64,000 nucleotides of DNA, from positions 3,830,501 through 3,894,500 of the forward strand of contig NZ_CP133781.1 in assembly GCF_034350045.1 (NCBI RefSeq), given 5' to 3'. The notes below the pieces were generated by a model that was not told the DNA's origin, ran no database searches, and saw only the letters and a program-made list of their open reading frames with translations. Below, piece after piece: positions 9,029 to 18,167 of this stretch; the first letter of the stretch is position 1, and each line of letters starts with the position of its first letter. Position numbers and translations under genes: made by a program. The stretch comes from Pseudomonas sp. CCI4.2 (lineage in GTDB: Bacteria; Pseudomonadota; Gammaproteobacteria; Pseudomonadales; Pseudomonadaceae).

Positions 9029-9704
9029 GCATGACCCTATAAATGGAAGATGAAGACGTTGAATCATGGAGGTGGAGGGTGGGGAAAATGTATGGCGGCA
9101 CAGTCAGGCTCATTAGCGCATACACGTTGTATCACGTTGCTTCACGCAAGATGATCACGAGGGTCGGCGGGGATTACGTCGAGCTTCGGCGACGCAACGT
9201 TGAAAGTGTATATTCTGCGTTGCCAACGAAATGCGTGGCCCTAATCAACCTGAACCAAACGCCTGATTGTGCGCAAAGAGTGACGCGCGTTTAGCAGGCG
9301 TTTCGTCAGGTAACAGTTCAGTTACAATGGCGCGGCTTTTTAGCTCGCCGTCGTGACCTCTAACCGATCCATACGCGTGAGCAAACAGGCCAATTCGTGA
9401 TCCGCAGGACGCGTCTTAACAGGCTGCGAGGCTGATCAGGGAAGGGCAAGCTCACTGCTGCAGCCGCTCTGTCGATTCATCCCAATGTGAATGCAAATGT
9501 CGTGAGTCATCCTGGGGTCGCGGTATTAAAACGGCCCGGCGGCTTGCACAGAAATTGCATAATGATGGCACACGCGTTTATATGGGGTTTTTAAGTGCGT
9601 TTCATCAGGTCTCGTCACTAGACGGGCGAACATTGGGCACCTTAAAGGTGCATTGGCACACTGGCTTCGGTCTTAAACTCTTTACGCAGTGAGAAAAGAA
9701 CACG
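9029..9704. other. Long non-coding gap between ArsB-like and REC-CheC genes
   Basis: About 676 bp without a convincing gene. It contains the divergent promoter regions of the two flanking genes. I see a GTAAC-N6-GTTAC inverted repeat at 9310-9325, a sigma-54-like TTGCAC-N5-TTGCA at 9544-9559, and a 15-bp dyad, GCACCTT-A-AAGGTGC, at 9637-9651 about 54 bases before the next gene. The open frame at 9043-9294 has no ribosome site and no recognisable protein. The gap is long enough to hold a small RNA, but no terminator hairpin with a T-run was found. Confidence 0.5.
9637..9651 (+). promoter_or_regulatory. Perfect 7+1+7 dyad upstream of the REC-CheC gene
   Basis: The sequence GCACCTT A AAGGTGC is a perfect inverted repeat with a one-base centre, too tight for an RNA hairpin. 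It sits about 54 bases before the response-regulator start at 9705. It is best read as a candidate protein-binding site; no regulator is assigned. Confidence 0.35.
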
Positions 9705-10694
9705 ATGCCCACGATACCCCTGCTGATATGCGACGACTCCAACATGGCGCGCAAGCAGTTACTGCGAGCGTTACCCGACGACTTAAATGTCTCGGTAACC
9801 TTGGCAACGAATGGTAAAGAAGGGGTCGAGGCCATTCGCCGCGGGTTGGGGGAGGTCGTGTTGCTCGACCTGACCATGCCGGAGATGGACGGCTATCAGG
9901 TGCTGGCGACCATTCGTGAAGAACAGCTGAAAACCCGGGTCATCGTCGTTTCCGGCGACGTACAGGCTGAAGCGGTGCGTCGCGTTCTAGAGTTGGGGGC
10001 ACTGGCTTTTCTAAAAAAGCCGGTGGAACCGGAAGAGCTGAAGAGTCTGCTCGAAGACCTCGGGATATTGGGCGAATCGAACCGGTCCGTGGCCGTTGCG
10101 CAGTCCGTGGTCGAGTCTGCCACCAGTTTTCAAGATGCGTTTCGCGAAGTTATCAACGTCGCCATGGGCCGTGCCGCTGCGCTGTTGGCGCGGGTGCTTG
10201 GCGTGTTCGTTCATTTGCCTGTGCCCAATGTCAACATGCTGGAAGTGGGCGAATTGCACATGGCGCTGGCCGATGCCCAGAGCGGCGAGCAACTGACGGC
10301 GGTTTGTCAGGGCTATATTGGTGGCGGCATCGCGGGTGAGGCGCTGTTGATCTTTCACGGCTCTGAACTCGCCGACATGGCCAAGTTGATGGAACAGGAC
10401 TCCACCGACTATTCCGACATGGAAATGCTCCTGGACCTGTCGACGATTTTGATCGGCGCCTGTTTGACCGGTATCGCCGAGCAAATTGACGTGGTCTTTT
10501 CCCAAGGTCATCCACAAGTGCTGGGGAGCATTGAGGAGCTGATTCGGACCAATCAGCGGCGCTGGAAGAAAACCCTGGCGGTGGAAATCAGTTACAGCCT
10601 TGAAGGCCACAATATCCATTTTGATCTTTTGCTGTTGTTCACCGAAGACTCGGTAGAGCGGCTCACTAAAAAACTCGCCTACGTGATGAGCTGA
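9705..10694 (+). CDS. Response regulator with C-terminal CheC/CheX-like domain
   Basis: A 329-residue protein. Residues 1-120 form a receiver domain with the acidic pair D10-D11, the phospho-acceptor D55 (LLDLTMPEMDG), the serine of VVSGD and the lysine of FLKKP. After a short linker, residues about 130-325 resemble the CheC/CheX/FliY phosphatase fold, with a QDAFREVINVAMGRAAALL helix near the start and a second MLLDLSTILIGACLTGIAEQ helix in the second half, a repeat typical of CheC proteins. CheC proteins dephosphorylate CheY-P, so this regulator may control phosphorylation of itself or of a partner. It is three bases upstream of a diguanylate cyclase gene, which suggests that the pair works as a unit controlling c-di-GMP. 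No chemotaxis genes are nearby. Confidence 0.86.
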   Translation: MPTIPLLICDDSNMARKQLLRALPDDLNVSVTLATNGKEGVEAIRRGLGEVVLLDLTMPEMDGYQVLATIREEQLKTRVIVVSGDVQAEAVRRVLELGALAFLKKPVEPEELKSLLEDLGILGESNRSVAVAQSVVESATSFQDAFREVINVAMGRAAALLARVLGVFVHLPVPNVNMLEVGELHMALADAQSGEQLTAVCQGYIGGGIAGEALLIFHGSELADMAKLMEQDSTDYSDMEMLLDLSTILIGACLTGIAEQIDVVFSQGHPQVLGSIEELIRTNQRRWKKTLAVEISYSLEGHNIHFDLLLLFTEDSVERLTKKLAYVMS

Positions 10695-10696
10695 CC

Positions 10697-11659
10697 ATGA
10701 ACGACCGCATCGACATTAAAGAACTTCATTGGCTGCTGACCATCACTCAAAGCATCGACGTGGGCGTGGTGGTATTTGACCGAAATTTTAAGGTGCAAGT
10801 CTGGAACACCTTCATGGAAAACCGTTCCGGCGTCGTGCCGAGCGTGGCCCATGATCAATCGTTTTTTGACTTGTTTCCCGAGGTCAATCAAGCGTGGTTT
10901 CGCAAAAAAATCGAGAGCGTGCTAACCCTCGGCACACCGGCCTTCACCATCTGGGAACAACGTCCGTACCTGGTGCATTTCAAGAGTTACCAGCCAATCA
11001 CTGGCCAGGAAGACTTCATGTACCAGAACACCACCTTGTTCCCGTTGCGCTCGACCAACAGCGAAATCAGCCACATTTGCCTGGTGATCTACGACGTCAC
11101 CGACGTGGCGACCCATGCTCACCAACTGCAAACCGCCAACCGTCAACTGCAGTTGCTGTCCAGCACCGACCGACTCACCGGCTTGTACAACCGGGGCCAT
11201 TGGGAAGAAGCGCTCAAGCTCGAATACGCCCGCCATTGCCGCTACGACACGCCCATGACGTTGGTGATGTTTGACATCGATCACTTCAAGCGCGTCAACG
11301 ACACCTACGGCCACCAAGCGGGTGACAAGGTGATCCAGTGCGTGTCTGAAACCGTGCTTGAGCATATCCGCGACGTCGACATCGCCGGCCGTTACGGCGG
11401 CGAAGAATTTGCAGTGCTGCTGCCAGGCACGACAAAGGCGGGTGGCGTGGTCTTCGCCGAACGCCTGCGCGAAGCGGTGGAAGCGCAGGAAGTGGTGCAT
11501 GACGGAAAACCGATCCGCTGCACCATCAGCCTCGGCGTCGCCGACTTGAGTAAGCCGGCTCCAGAGTACAAACAACTCATCGAATGGGCCGACCAGGCGC
11601 TGTACGTCTCGAAGGAAGGCGGTCGCAATCGAGTGTCGGCGTATGAGGGTAAAGAGTAA
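10697..11659 (+). CDS. PAS-GGDEF diguanylate cyclase
   Basis: A 320-residue soluble protein that should make cyclic di-GMP from two GTP. An N-terminal PAS-like sensor (about residues 10-130, with VVVFDRNFKVQVWN) and a short coiled stretch (HAHQLQTANRQLQLL) lead into a GGDEF domain starting at DRLTGLYNRGHW. The active-site motif is GGEEF (residues 234-238), and an RxxD inhibitory I-site (R225-D228) stands five residues before it, so product inhibition is expected. There is no transmembrane segment. It is encoded immediately after the REC-CheC protein, with two bases between them, and is probably its output partner. Confidence 0.92.
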   Translation: MNDRIDIKELHWLLTITQSIDVGVVVFDRNFKVQVWNTFMENRSGVVPSVAHDQSFFDLFPEVNQAWFRKKIESVLTLGTPAFTIWEQRPYLVHFKSYQPITGQEDFMYQNTTLFPLRSTNSEISHICLVIYDVTDVATHAHQLQTANRQLQLLSSTDRLTGLYNRGHWEEALKLEYARHCRYDTPMTLVMFDIDHFKRVNDTYGHQAGDKVIQCVSETVLEHIRDVDIAGRYGGEEFAVLLPGTTKAGGVVFAERLREAVEAQEVVHDGKPIRCTISLGVADLSKPAPEYKQLIEWADQALYVSKEGGRNRVSAYEGKE

Positions 11660-11760
11660 GGAAGTGGCTGTAGGTCTCGGATTACTTAATCATGGGAAGC
11701 GTCCTACGTCCTATGTTAGCTCCGCCCGATAGTCGTTAAAGGCCCAGTCCTGCAGAGTTG

Positions 11761-11778
11761 CCGCATCTTTTGATGCGG
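11761..11778 (+). promoter_or_regulatory. Hairpin over the vgrG ribosome binding site
   Basis: CCGCATC and GATGCGG form a perfect 7-bp stem closed by a TTTT loop. The 3' arm runs into GCGGAG, the likely Shine-Dalgarno sequence (GGAG at 11777-11780), nine bases before the vgrG ATG at 11790. Pairing would partly hide the ribosome site, so translation of the whole coupled island could be gated here. Confidence 0.5.
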
Positions 11779-11789
11779 AGAATCTGCCA

Positions 11790-13868
11790 ATGTCCCAGGC
11801 CGCCGTCCCAACCTTCACGCTGAGTGTGAAAGGTCTTGAAAATCCTTCTTTGCAAGTGCTCGCGTTTGATGGCGCAGAAGCCGTCAGCACGCCGTACGCC
11901 ATCACCGTCGAACTGGTCAGTCGGTCGTCTGGTATTGAGCTGTCGGACCTGCTGCACAAGGCGGCTTTTCTCGGTTTTGGCCCGAACGGCGAAGGCATTC
12001 ACGGGCAGATTCACTCCATCCACAAAAGCGATTCCAATGCCCGGCTGACCCGCTACGTCGCGGTGCTCAAACCCTCTCTCGCGTACTTGGAACACAGCAG
12101 CCACCGCCGCTCGTTCCAGCAGATGAGCGTGCCCGCAATTATTCTTGAAGTGCTCAAAGAACACGGCCTGTTTGACGGCCTGGACGTGCAATTCGACAGT
12201 GGCGTGACCCGCGCTCCGATCCGTGAATATTGCGTGCAGTACGACGAAAGCGACCTGCACTTCGTCAATCGGCTGTGTGAAGAAGACGGCTGGTTTTACC
12301 GTTTTGAGCATTCGGCTGACGGCCATCGGTTGATTTTCGCCGATGACGAAATAATGTTTCCCCATGCGGCGCGGCGGACGCTGCCGTTCAAGCCGCTGAA
12401 CGGCATGGTGCCCGACGAGTATTCGATAAATACCTTCGGCGTGCGCCTGGCGGCGCGCACCAGCCACGTGGTGCATCGCGATTACGATTTCCAGAAAGCC
12501 GGTTATTTGCTGGAAAGTTCGAGACAACCTTCGCTGACGCAAGCGCAAGCCCAAAGGGGTGAGGCCCTGCATGTCGATCCCAAGCTTGAGCATTACGTCT
12601 ATCCCGGCCGCTTTCTGGAGGACGATCACGGCAGACGATTATCCAACCGAGACCTGGAACGGCACCGCACGGATTTCCAACTGGCCGACGGCAGCAGCGA
12701 TCACCCGGTGTTGCGCAGCGGGACGGTGATTCAACTGGAAGAGCATCCGCAGCTGAAATGGAATAATCCGTGGGTGCTGATTTCGATCAAGCACGAAGGC
12801 CGGCAGCCGCAGGTGTTGGAGGAATCGGGCGCGGATGCAACCGTTGATGCCGGAAAAATCGTTCAGGGTTATCGGAACTCCTTCACCGCTATCCCCGAAA
12901 CGATCCAGTTTCGCCCTGCCTTGCGCCACCCCAAACCACTGATCCACAGCACCCAAACCGCCAAAGTCACTGGCCCGGAAGGCGAAGAAATCCACTGCGA
13001 TAAATTCGGCCGGGTAAAGGTCAAGTTTCACTGGGACCGCCGCGAGCTGAATGACGAAACCACCAGTTGCTGGGTGCGGGTGGCGTCGAGTTGGGCGGGC
13101 AACAGTCATGGCGCGGTGACCTTGCCTCGGGTCGGTATGGAAGTGTTGATCTCCTATTTGGAAGGCGATGCAGACCGGCCGATTATCATGGGCTGTTTGC
13201 CGAACAGTCTGAATCCGGTGCCGTATGAGTTACCGGCGAACAAGACCAAAAGCGTGTTCCGCAGCCGCAGCTCCAAGGCAAGCCAGGGCTTCAACGAAGT
13301 CTCTTTTGAAGATCGCGATGGCGCTGAACGGGTCTACCTGCGTGCCCAGCGCGACATGGAGCAATTGATCCAGAACGACAGCCGCCTTGAAGTGCGCGGT
13401 CAGCGGCTGGAGACGATCAAAGGCAACAGCACCACCGTTATCAAGGCCGAGCAACACCTCACAGTCACTGGCGCGCGCAAGGTGCAGTTGTCGGCGGGGG
13501 ATCATCTGCAAGTGGCCGGCTCCAGCCACACCCGGGTCGGTGGCGCGCTGGTCATAGACGCGGCGCAAGAAGTACACCTTTCTGGCGCAAACATCGTTAT
13601 CGACGGCGGCATCACGCTGACCCTCTCCATCAATGGTCAGCATCTGGTGCTCAACCCAGCGGGCATTTTCTGCAGTGTGCCGATTGTGTTGGGAGGAGCG
13701 CCGCTGCCGGGAACACCTGCGGCGCCGTTATCACCTGGCAGCACCCAGCCTCTGGATGCAGGCGTAGCGTTGGCCACTGAGGGGCTGATCAAAGCGCTCA
13801 AAAGCAAATCCTTGGTCTGCCCGGTGTGCGTACTGGATAACACGGAGCAAACCCATGACAACGACTAA
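11790..13868 (+). CDS. vgrG: T6SS spike protein VgrG
   Basis: A 692-residue VgrG, the trimeric tip of the type VI secretion tube. The N-terminal two thirds hold the gp27-like fold (HRRSFQQMSVPAIILEVLKEHG, REYCVQYDESDLHFVNRLCEEDGWFYRFEH), followed by the gp5 OB-fold (FGRVKVKFHWD, SCWVRVASSWAG, PRVGMEVLISYLEGDADRPII) at about residues 405-475 and a beta-helix needle with short polar repeats to about residue 620. The last 70 residues, rich in Pro and Gly (LGGAPLPGTPAAPLSPGSTQP), probably dock the cargo. It overlaps the adaptor gene by 14 bases. No T6SS structural genes are present, so it relies on an apparatus encoded elsewhere. Confidence 0.95.
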   Translation: MSQAAVPTFTLSVKGLENPSLQVLAFDGAEAVSTPYAITVELVSRSSGIELSDLLHKAAFLGFGPNGEGIHGQIHSIHKSDSNARLTRYVAVLKPSLAYLEHSSHRRSFQQMSVPAIILEVLKEHGLFDGLDVQFDSGVTRAPIREYCVQYDESDLHFVNRLCEEDGWFYRFEHSADGHRLIFADDEIMFPHAARRTLPFKPLNGMVPDEYSINTFGVRLAARTSHVVHRDYDFQKAGYLLESSRQPSLTQAQAQRGEALHVDPKLEHYVYPGRFLEDDHGRRLSNRDLERHRTDFQLADGSSDHPVLRSGTVIQLEEHPQLKWNNPWVLISIKHEGRQPQVLEESGADATVDAGKIVQGYRNSFTAIPETIQFRPALRHPKPLIHSTQTAKVTGPEGEEIHCDKFGRVKVKFHWDRRELNDETTSCWVRVASSWAGNSHGAVTLPRVGMEVLISYLEGDADRPIIMGCLPNSLNPVPYELPANKTKSVFRSRSSKASQGFNEVSFEDRDGAERVYLRAQRDMEQLIQNDSRLEVRGQRLETIKGNSTTVIKAEQHLTVTGARKVQLSAGDHLQVAGSSHTRVGGALVIDAAQEVHLSGANIVIDGGITLTLSINGQHLVLNPAGIFCSVPIVLGGAPLPGTPAAPLSPGSTQPLDAGVALATEGLIKALKSKSLVCPVCVLDNTEQTHDND

Positions 13869-14727
13869 ACGGACCCCGCTGAAAATACCCGATGATCTTC
13901 CTTGGACGCAGAGCGTGGGCTTACTGCTTGACGCCGTACAAGTCGAGAACTTGCTGCCGAAGCTGTTCGCGTGGGATTGCACCGTGAAGGTAGAGCCCCT
14001 TTACCTGCAAACCCGTTTCGCCCAGCTCCGAGACGTTTCACCCTGCCTAGTGCGGGTGAGAAGTCCAAGTGATCCGGTACTTGTCGAGTTTCTGGCCCGC
14101 GCTCAGGAGCATTGGGGCTATCTCATCTGCAGTGTTGCGCCATGGGCGGAAATGGTCGCTCACCTGCGTTGGCTGGCAAGCATCAAACACCCGTCAGGGG
14201 CCGACATGCTATTGCGCATCGCCGATCCGGCAGTGGCTCGCGCGCTGTTAGGCGATACACAAACATCGACGGCCACGCTGTTCGGGCCTTGCCAACGGGT
14301 GGTCGTGATCAACCCGATTGGCGATGGCTGGGATCATTTTATCCGCCACAGCGAGGCGCCCATTGCAGACCACTCGGCGCTGTACCAACTGAGCGAGCAC
14401 CAATGGTCGCTTCTGGAAAGCGCCAGTTTTAGCAAAATGGTGTCAGAACTCTATCAGCACATGAGCGAATTTTTTCCGCAATACCAATCAACCCTGACCG
14501 CGCACGAACGCTGGGACCATCTGTACCGGTTAGCCAAACGCGCGGCTGCCTGCGGGCATGACAGCGAAGCGGACATCTGGCTTTACGCCAACGCTCACGG
14601 GTTGCTGGGTGATCAGGTCATGGGCGAAGACCCGGAAATCCTCCAATTATTGGCGCCGGAGCAACCGTCTCCCGAACAGCGCATGCACCTTATCTCCTCA
14701 TTGGCCGAGCGGAAATGCTTCCCATGA
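13855..14727 (+). CDS. DUF4123 effector adaptor/chaperone (Tap/TEC type)
   Basis: A 290-residue protein of the DUF4123 family. Members bind both a VgrG tip and a specific effector and load the effector for T6SS delivery. The N-terminal half carries the typical hydrophobic blocks LLLDAVQVENLLPKLF, PCLVRV and LICSVAPWAEMVAHLRWL, with an RIADPAVARALL motif in the middle. The C-terminal half (YRLAKRAAACGHDSEADIWLYANAH) looks like a helical lobe. It starts inside the end of vgrG and ends in an ATGA overlap with the effector gene, the usual vgrG-adaptor-effector order. Family assignment is from sequence feel and context; context is strong. Confidence 0.87.
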   Translation: MTTTKRTPLKIPDDLPWTQSVGLLLDAVQVENLLPKLFAWDCTVKVEPLYLQTRFAQLRDVSPCLVRVRSPSDPVLVEFLARAQEHWGYLICSVAPWAEMVAHLRWLASIKHPSGADMLLRIADPAVARALLGDTQTSTATLFGPCQRVVVINPIGDGWDHFIRHSEAPIADHSALYQLSEHQWSLLESASFSKMVSELYQHMSEFFPQYQSTLTAHERWDHLYRLAKRAAACGHDSEADIWLYANAHGLLGDQVMGEDPEILQLLAPEQPSPEQRMHLISSLAERKCFP

Positions 14728-17700
14728 CAAATCTAATGACCCCACGTGGACACTTGGCCAATTTGATTGCCAAGTCACGCAGCCATGACAGCGCCAGCGC
14801 TGGCGGCGCATGCCCGCTGACCAAAACCACGATTCAGTTGTTGCCGCTGCGCTACGGATTGGTGGAACACCTCATGCCACCTTCCGACTTCCCCATGCCC
14901 CATACCTTGCAAAGCAAGGCCATGGGCATTCGATTGCTGCGCGATGGCTACTTGTATGTTGTCGACAGCAGCAGCGGGTTCCTCCATGAGTATTTGATTG
15001 AGCAGGGTTCCCTTTCCAAGCTGCTTTGGGACGGAGCGGAGGTGGCGAGTGATGTACGTCAACATGCCGTTGGCAATGAAAGTACGCTGATAGTCCCCCG
15101 AAACAATGCGGTCTATGTCGCCTACTCGGAAATCCAGTGGACCGCCTATAAATGCTCGCAAGTGATCCAGTCCGCGACTGAGCGTGAACGGTTCATGCAA
15201 CGCGTGAATCTCGCTTCAGCAAGCAGTGAACGCACCGCCAAACATCTACTGACCGAGAGCCAAGCCAGCGCCTGGTTGGCAGAAGTTGCGGAAAATCGTT
15301 GCGAGGCGGGCGGTCGCGGTCCGGTTGATAAGGCACCCACAGCGCAACTGCCCGAAGGCGCCAACCCGGAAGAAAACACTGCTTACCTCTGGGAACAGGC
15401 GCCGTTGTTTCGTCATACCTGGATTGAGGAGCTGACCAGTCAGGTCGGTGGCGCGCACAAAAATGACTTCTTGTTTCTGGTCGTTCGCGACGACATTGGC
15501 ATCATGCGCGACCTGGCAGCCGCGCAACTCAAGGTTGCCGATTGGATGGGTGAATGGGCCGACGATGACATCATTCAGCGTCAATACGTGACCGGCTCTT
15601 ACATTCAGTCTCTGTACACCGTCAATCAAAAACGCCTTGTGGACCTGGCCCGCGATAATCCGGGCGTCACCGAATTACTTAAAGACATCAACGAATCAGA
15701 GCAGGAAACACTGGTTAGCTACCTGCACAACAAGCGTGAGTACCAAGGGCCTACGCTGTATGGCGACGAGCTAAAATGGCGCGAGATGGCGAAAACCATT
15801 CCGTTCGCCGAATCCATATTGGCCTTGCGCGATGCCTTGGGGGGCGAACGCTGGCAAAAACACGAACAAACCATCGCCGAAATTAATCTTCAAACCTATG
15901 AATCGCTTCATGGGGCAGAGCCCGGCGAGCGCGGTATTGATGATTTAGTCCAGCGCCAAGCCATGCAGACCTTTGTGCTCAAGCAGCAAACCCTGTTGCA
16001 GCACTGGCAAGGTCAACTCAAGCGCATCCGCGCCGACCGCCTGAAGATGATCGTCGAAGGGCATTTTCACCGTGCCGCCTGGTATTACGACTTTCAACAA
16101 AGCGAACAGATCAAGCACCGCTTGGAAACTGAACTGCTCTGCGTTGCCGCCATCTGCGACGACCAGGATGCTTGGCAGCAACTGGAAACCTACTTGGAGA
16201 AAAACCCACTGGTACAAGTGCCAGGTCTGGACACCCTGGGCAGTGCCGAACAGGACGCGACATTAAAAGAACTCGCGGACCTCAGTAATATCTCAATCAA
16301 AATCGCCGACGCCCCAGCCGCTGTCGCGGAAATGGATGCGTTGGCCAACCAGTTCAACAGCCTCATGCGCCAGCGCTTGCCTAATTACATGGCGTTGACC
16401 AGTCAGTTTGAAGGGTTGAATAGCTTGTTGGGTGGGGCGTATGACCCGGCACGGCAGATGACCACGGCTCATCAATTGGACCTTTTTAAGCAGGACTTTG
16501 AGAGAGGCTCGCGCGTTGATCTCAACAGTTTTATTCGTAACATCGGTCCAGTTGCACGGCTGCGGCTGCTCCGTGCGTATGCCACCAGTGGGCTGACACT
16601 TCGGGCAGCGACACCGTTTGAGATAGAGAATTTCAACCGCGACCGCAACACAGCAATCGACATGCGACGAGAACTGAAGCAGTTATACAGAGAGCGCCAC
16701 CTTGTTTTAATTCGTCATCAAGCCTCGCGTCATTTAAATAACCAGATCGCTAATCTAAAAAATAGTCTTGAACTTGTGGAGGATCGTCTTACTCAGGGGC
16801 TTACGCCTGGCGGTAAAGGCCCCGGCCAAATTGGATTGGTGTTGGGCAACATGGACGCCGAGCTAAGCGACGAGATGCAGCGCACGGTTCGGGATTATCG
16901 AAGTACGGGCACGTTTAAAAAACCGATTGCAGGTGCATTGACGGCTAAAGGTAATCAGATTGCGGTGGTTGTGTTTTATTTTCAGGCGGTTAATTTTGTT
17001 AGTGCTGCGGATGGGTTGTTTAGTGATAAATCAATGTCCCTAGCCGAATCATTTACCTTTCTTAATGCATCGATAGGAATGTCCGCAGCCGGATTTTCTG
17101 CAATCCAAGGCATGGCGATAGGCATACTACAAGCCCATATTGCAGCGATGGAAAGTGCATCAGGCAAGCTTAATGCTATGAGTAGGTTAGGTAGATGGTC
17201 GGCTTTCGCAGGACTTGGCGCCTTTAGTTTTGGTTTTGCAGCGGCTGGACTCGATCTAATAAGGCATACCAACCAATGGGGGCGAGCACTAGCGGAGGGC
17301 GATGGAAAGAAACTTGCTGCAACATCGATACAGATGGGGGGCGACGTCGTTTTGATGGGCGCCAATGGCTGGGGATTTAGCCATTCCTACATCATCACCA
17401 GGGACATCCTGCGCTTACCCAAAGAGTTGCGCGCCATGGCCTGGGCTGAAAAAAGTCCGCGCTTAGTCAGCATTGCTGCCCGTGCCAACCTGATCGGTAT
17501 CATTGGTATGGCGCTGCAAATGGCAGGGCAAGGTATCTACAATTATTTTAATTTGGATGATACAAAAAAATGGCTGCACCGCAGCGCTTGGGGTTTGGAC
17601 AACCTCAACCGCAGTCTGGAAGACGATTGGATAGCGTTGGCGACCGCCGTCCAGCAGCCCTTGTGCGAAATGATCCGCCAAGACGATGACGTGACCGAGT

Positions 17701-18167
17701 TCCGCTTCGCATTGCCCGGCGTCAGCACTGCAGAATTGGACAGTCGTGAGGTGTCTATCGAAGTGCATCAGCGCCGTGAGAGGGAGCAATCACAGAAGGG
17801 GTGGGGTCGCCCGGTACATATCCCGCCTTACTGGGAGGGGCGCAGTGAGTATTTTGCGAGCCAGCTTCGCATCGTCAGCCAAAACCATGAAGCGTTGGTA
17901 TTAAGCCTTTCGTTTTCAAAATACGAATTGACCGACCCGTTCGGTTTAGTTATCGCGCTGGCCTACAAGCTGGAAGACCACCGACCTTTACGCCATCGAA
18001 CTATTTTTCCTATCCTCGACATACACAAGTCCTATGTACACAGTAGGGCCCTTTATCACAAGGGCGTGTTTAAATACAAACCAGAGACGGAACTTCCCTT
18101 CAAGTTGCAAGCCACTGACGCTTGGCCGTTAACAGCTATAGAGTTGAGGAGCCATGATGCTGAATAA
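14724..18167 (+). CDS. Large VasX-like T6SS effector, membrane-active
   Basis: A protein of about 1147 residues that I interpret as the secreted toxin of this island. The N-terminus (roughly residues 25-230: ACPLTKTTIQLLPLRYGLVE, GIRLLRDGYLYVVD, NAVYVAYSEIQWT) matches the VasX N-terminal region found in pore-forming T6SS effectors. The middle is long, helical and polar. The C-terminal part (about residues 744-945) has four or five hydrophobic segments, including IAVVVFYFQAVNFV, a Gly/Ala-rich stretch around residues 780-840 and LIGIIGMALQMAGQGIYNYF, followed by a soluble tail. That layout fits damage to the inner membrane of a target cell rather than an enzyme; no catalytic motif was seen. 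The start at 14724 shares ATGA with the adaptor stop. It overlaps the first immunity-like gene by 11 bases. Confidence 0.85.
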   Translation: MTNLMTPRGHLANLIAKSRSHDSASAGGACPLTKTTIQLLPLRYGLVEHLMPPSDFPMPHTLQSKAMGIRLLRDGYLYVVDSSSGFLHEYLIEQGSLSKLLWDGAEVASDVRQHAVGNESTLIVPRNNAVYVAYSEIQWTAYKCSQVIQSATERERFMQRVNLASASSERTAKHLLTESQASAWLAEVAENRCEAGGRGPVDKAPTAQLPEGANPEENTAYLWEQAPLFRHTWIEELTSQVGGAHKNDFLFLVVRDDIGIMRDLAAAQLKVADWMGEWADDDIIQRQYVTGSYIQSLYTVNQKRLVDLARDNPGVTELLKDINESEQETLVSYLHNKREYQGPTLYGDELKWREMAKTIPFAESILALRDALGGERWQKHEQTIAEINLQTYESLHGAEPGERGIDDLVQRQAMQTFVLKQQTLLQHWQGQLKRIRADRLKMIVEGHFHRAAWYYDFQQSEQIKHRLETELLCVAAICDDQDAWQQLETYLEKNPLVQVPGLDTLGSAEQDATLKELADLSNISIKIADAPAAVAEMDALANQFNSLMRQRLPNYMALTSQFEGLNSLLGGAYDPARQMTTAHQLDLFKQDFERGSRVDLNSFIRNIGPVARLRLLRAYATSGLTLRAATPFEIENFNRDRNTAIDMRRELKQLYRERHLVLIRHQASRHLNNQIANLKNSLELVEDRLTQGLTPGGKGPGQIGLVLGNMDAELSDEMQRTVRDYRSTGTFKKPIAGALTAKGNQIAVVVFYFQAVNFVSAADGLFSDKSMSLAESFTFLNASIGMSAAGFSAIQGMAIGILQAHIAAMESASGKLNAMSRLGRWSAFAGLGAFSFGFAAAGLDLIRHTNQWGRALAEGDGKKLAATSIQMGGDVVLMGANGWGFSHSYIITRDILRLPKELRAMAWAEKSPRLVSIAARANLIGIIGMALQMAGQGIYNYFNLDDTKKWLHRSAWGLDNLNRSLEDDWIALATAVQQPLCEMIRQDDDVTEFRFALPGVSTAELDSREVSIEVHQRREREQSQKGWGRPVHIPPYWEGRSEYFASQLRIVSQNHEALVLSLSFSKYELTDPFGLVIALAYKLEDHRPLRHRTIFPILDIHKSYVHSRALYHKGVFKYKPETELPFKLQATDAWPLTAIELRSHDAE

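Noticed and set aside
7859..9034. 391-residue open frame on the plus strand inside the ArsB-like gene
   Set aside because: It lies antisense to a membrane protein with clear motifs, and its translation is low-complexity Gln/Arg/His-rich.
9043..9294. 83-residue open frame in the gap before the REC-CheC gene
   Set aside because: No ribosome binding site and no recognisable protein pattern; it covers the promoter region of the ArsB-like gene.
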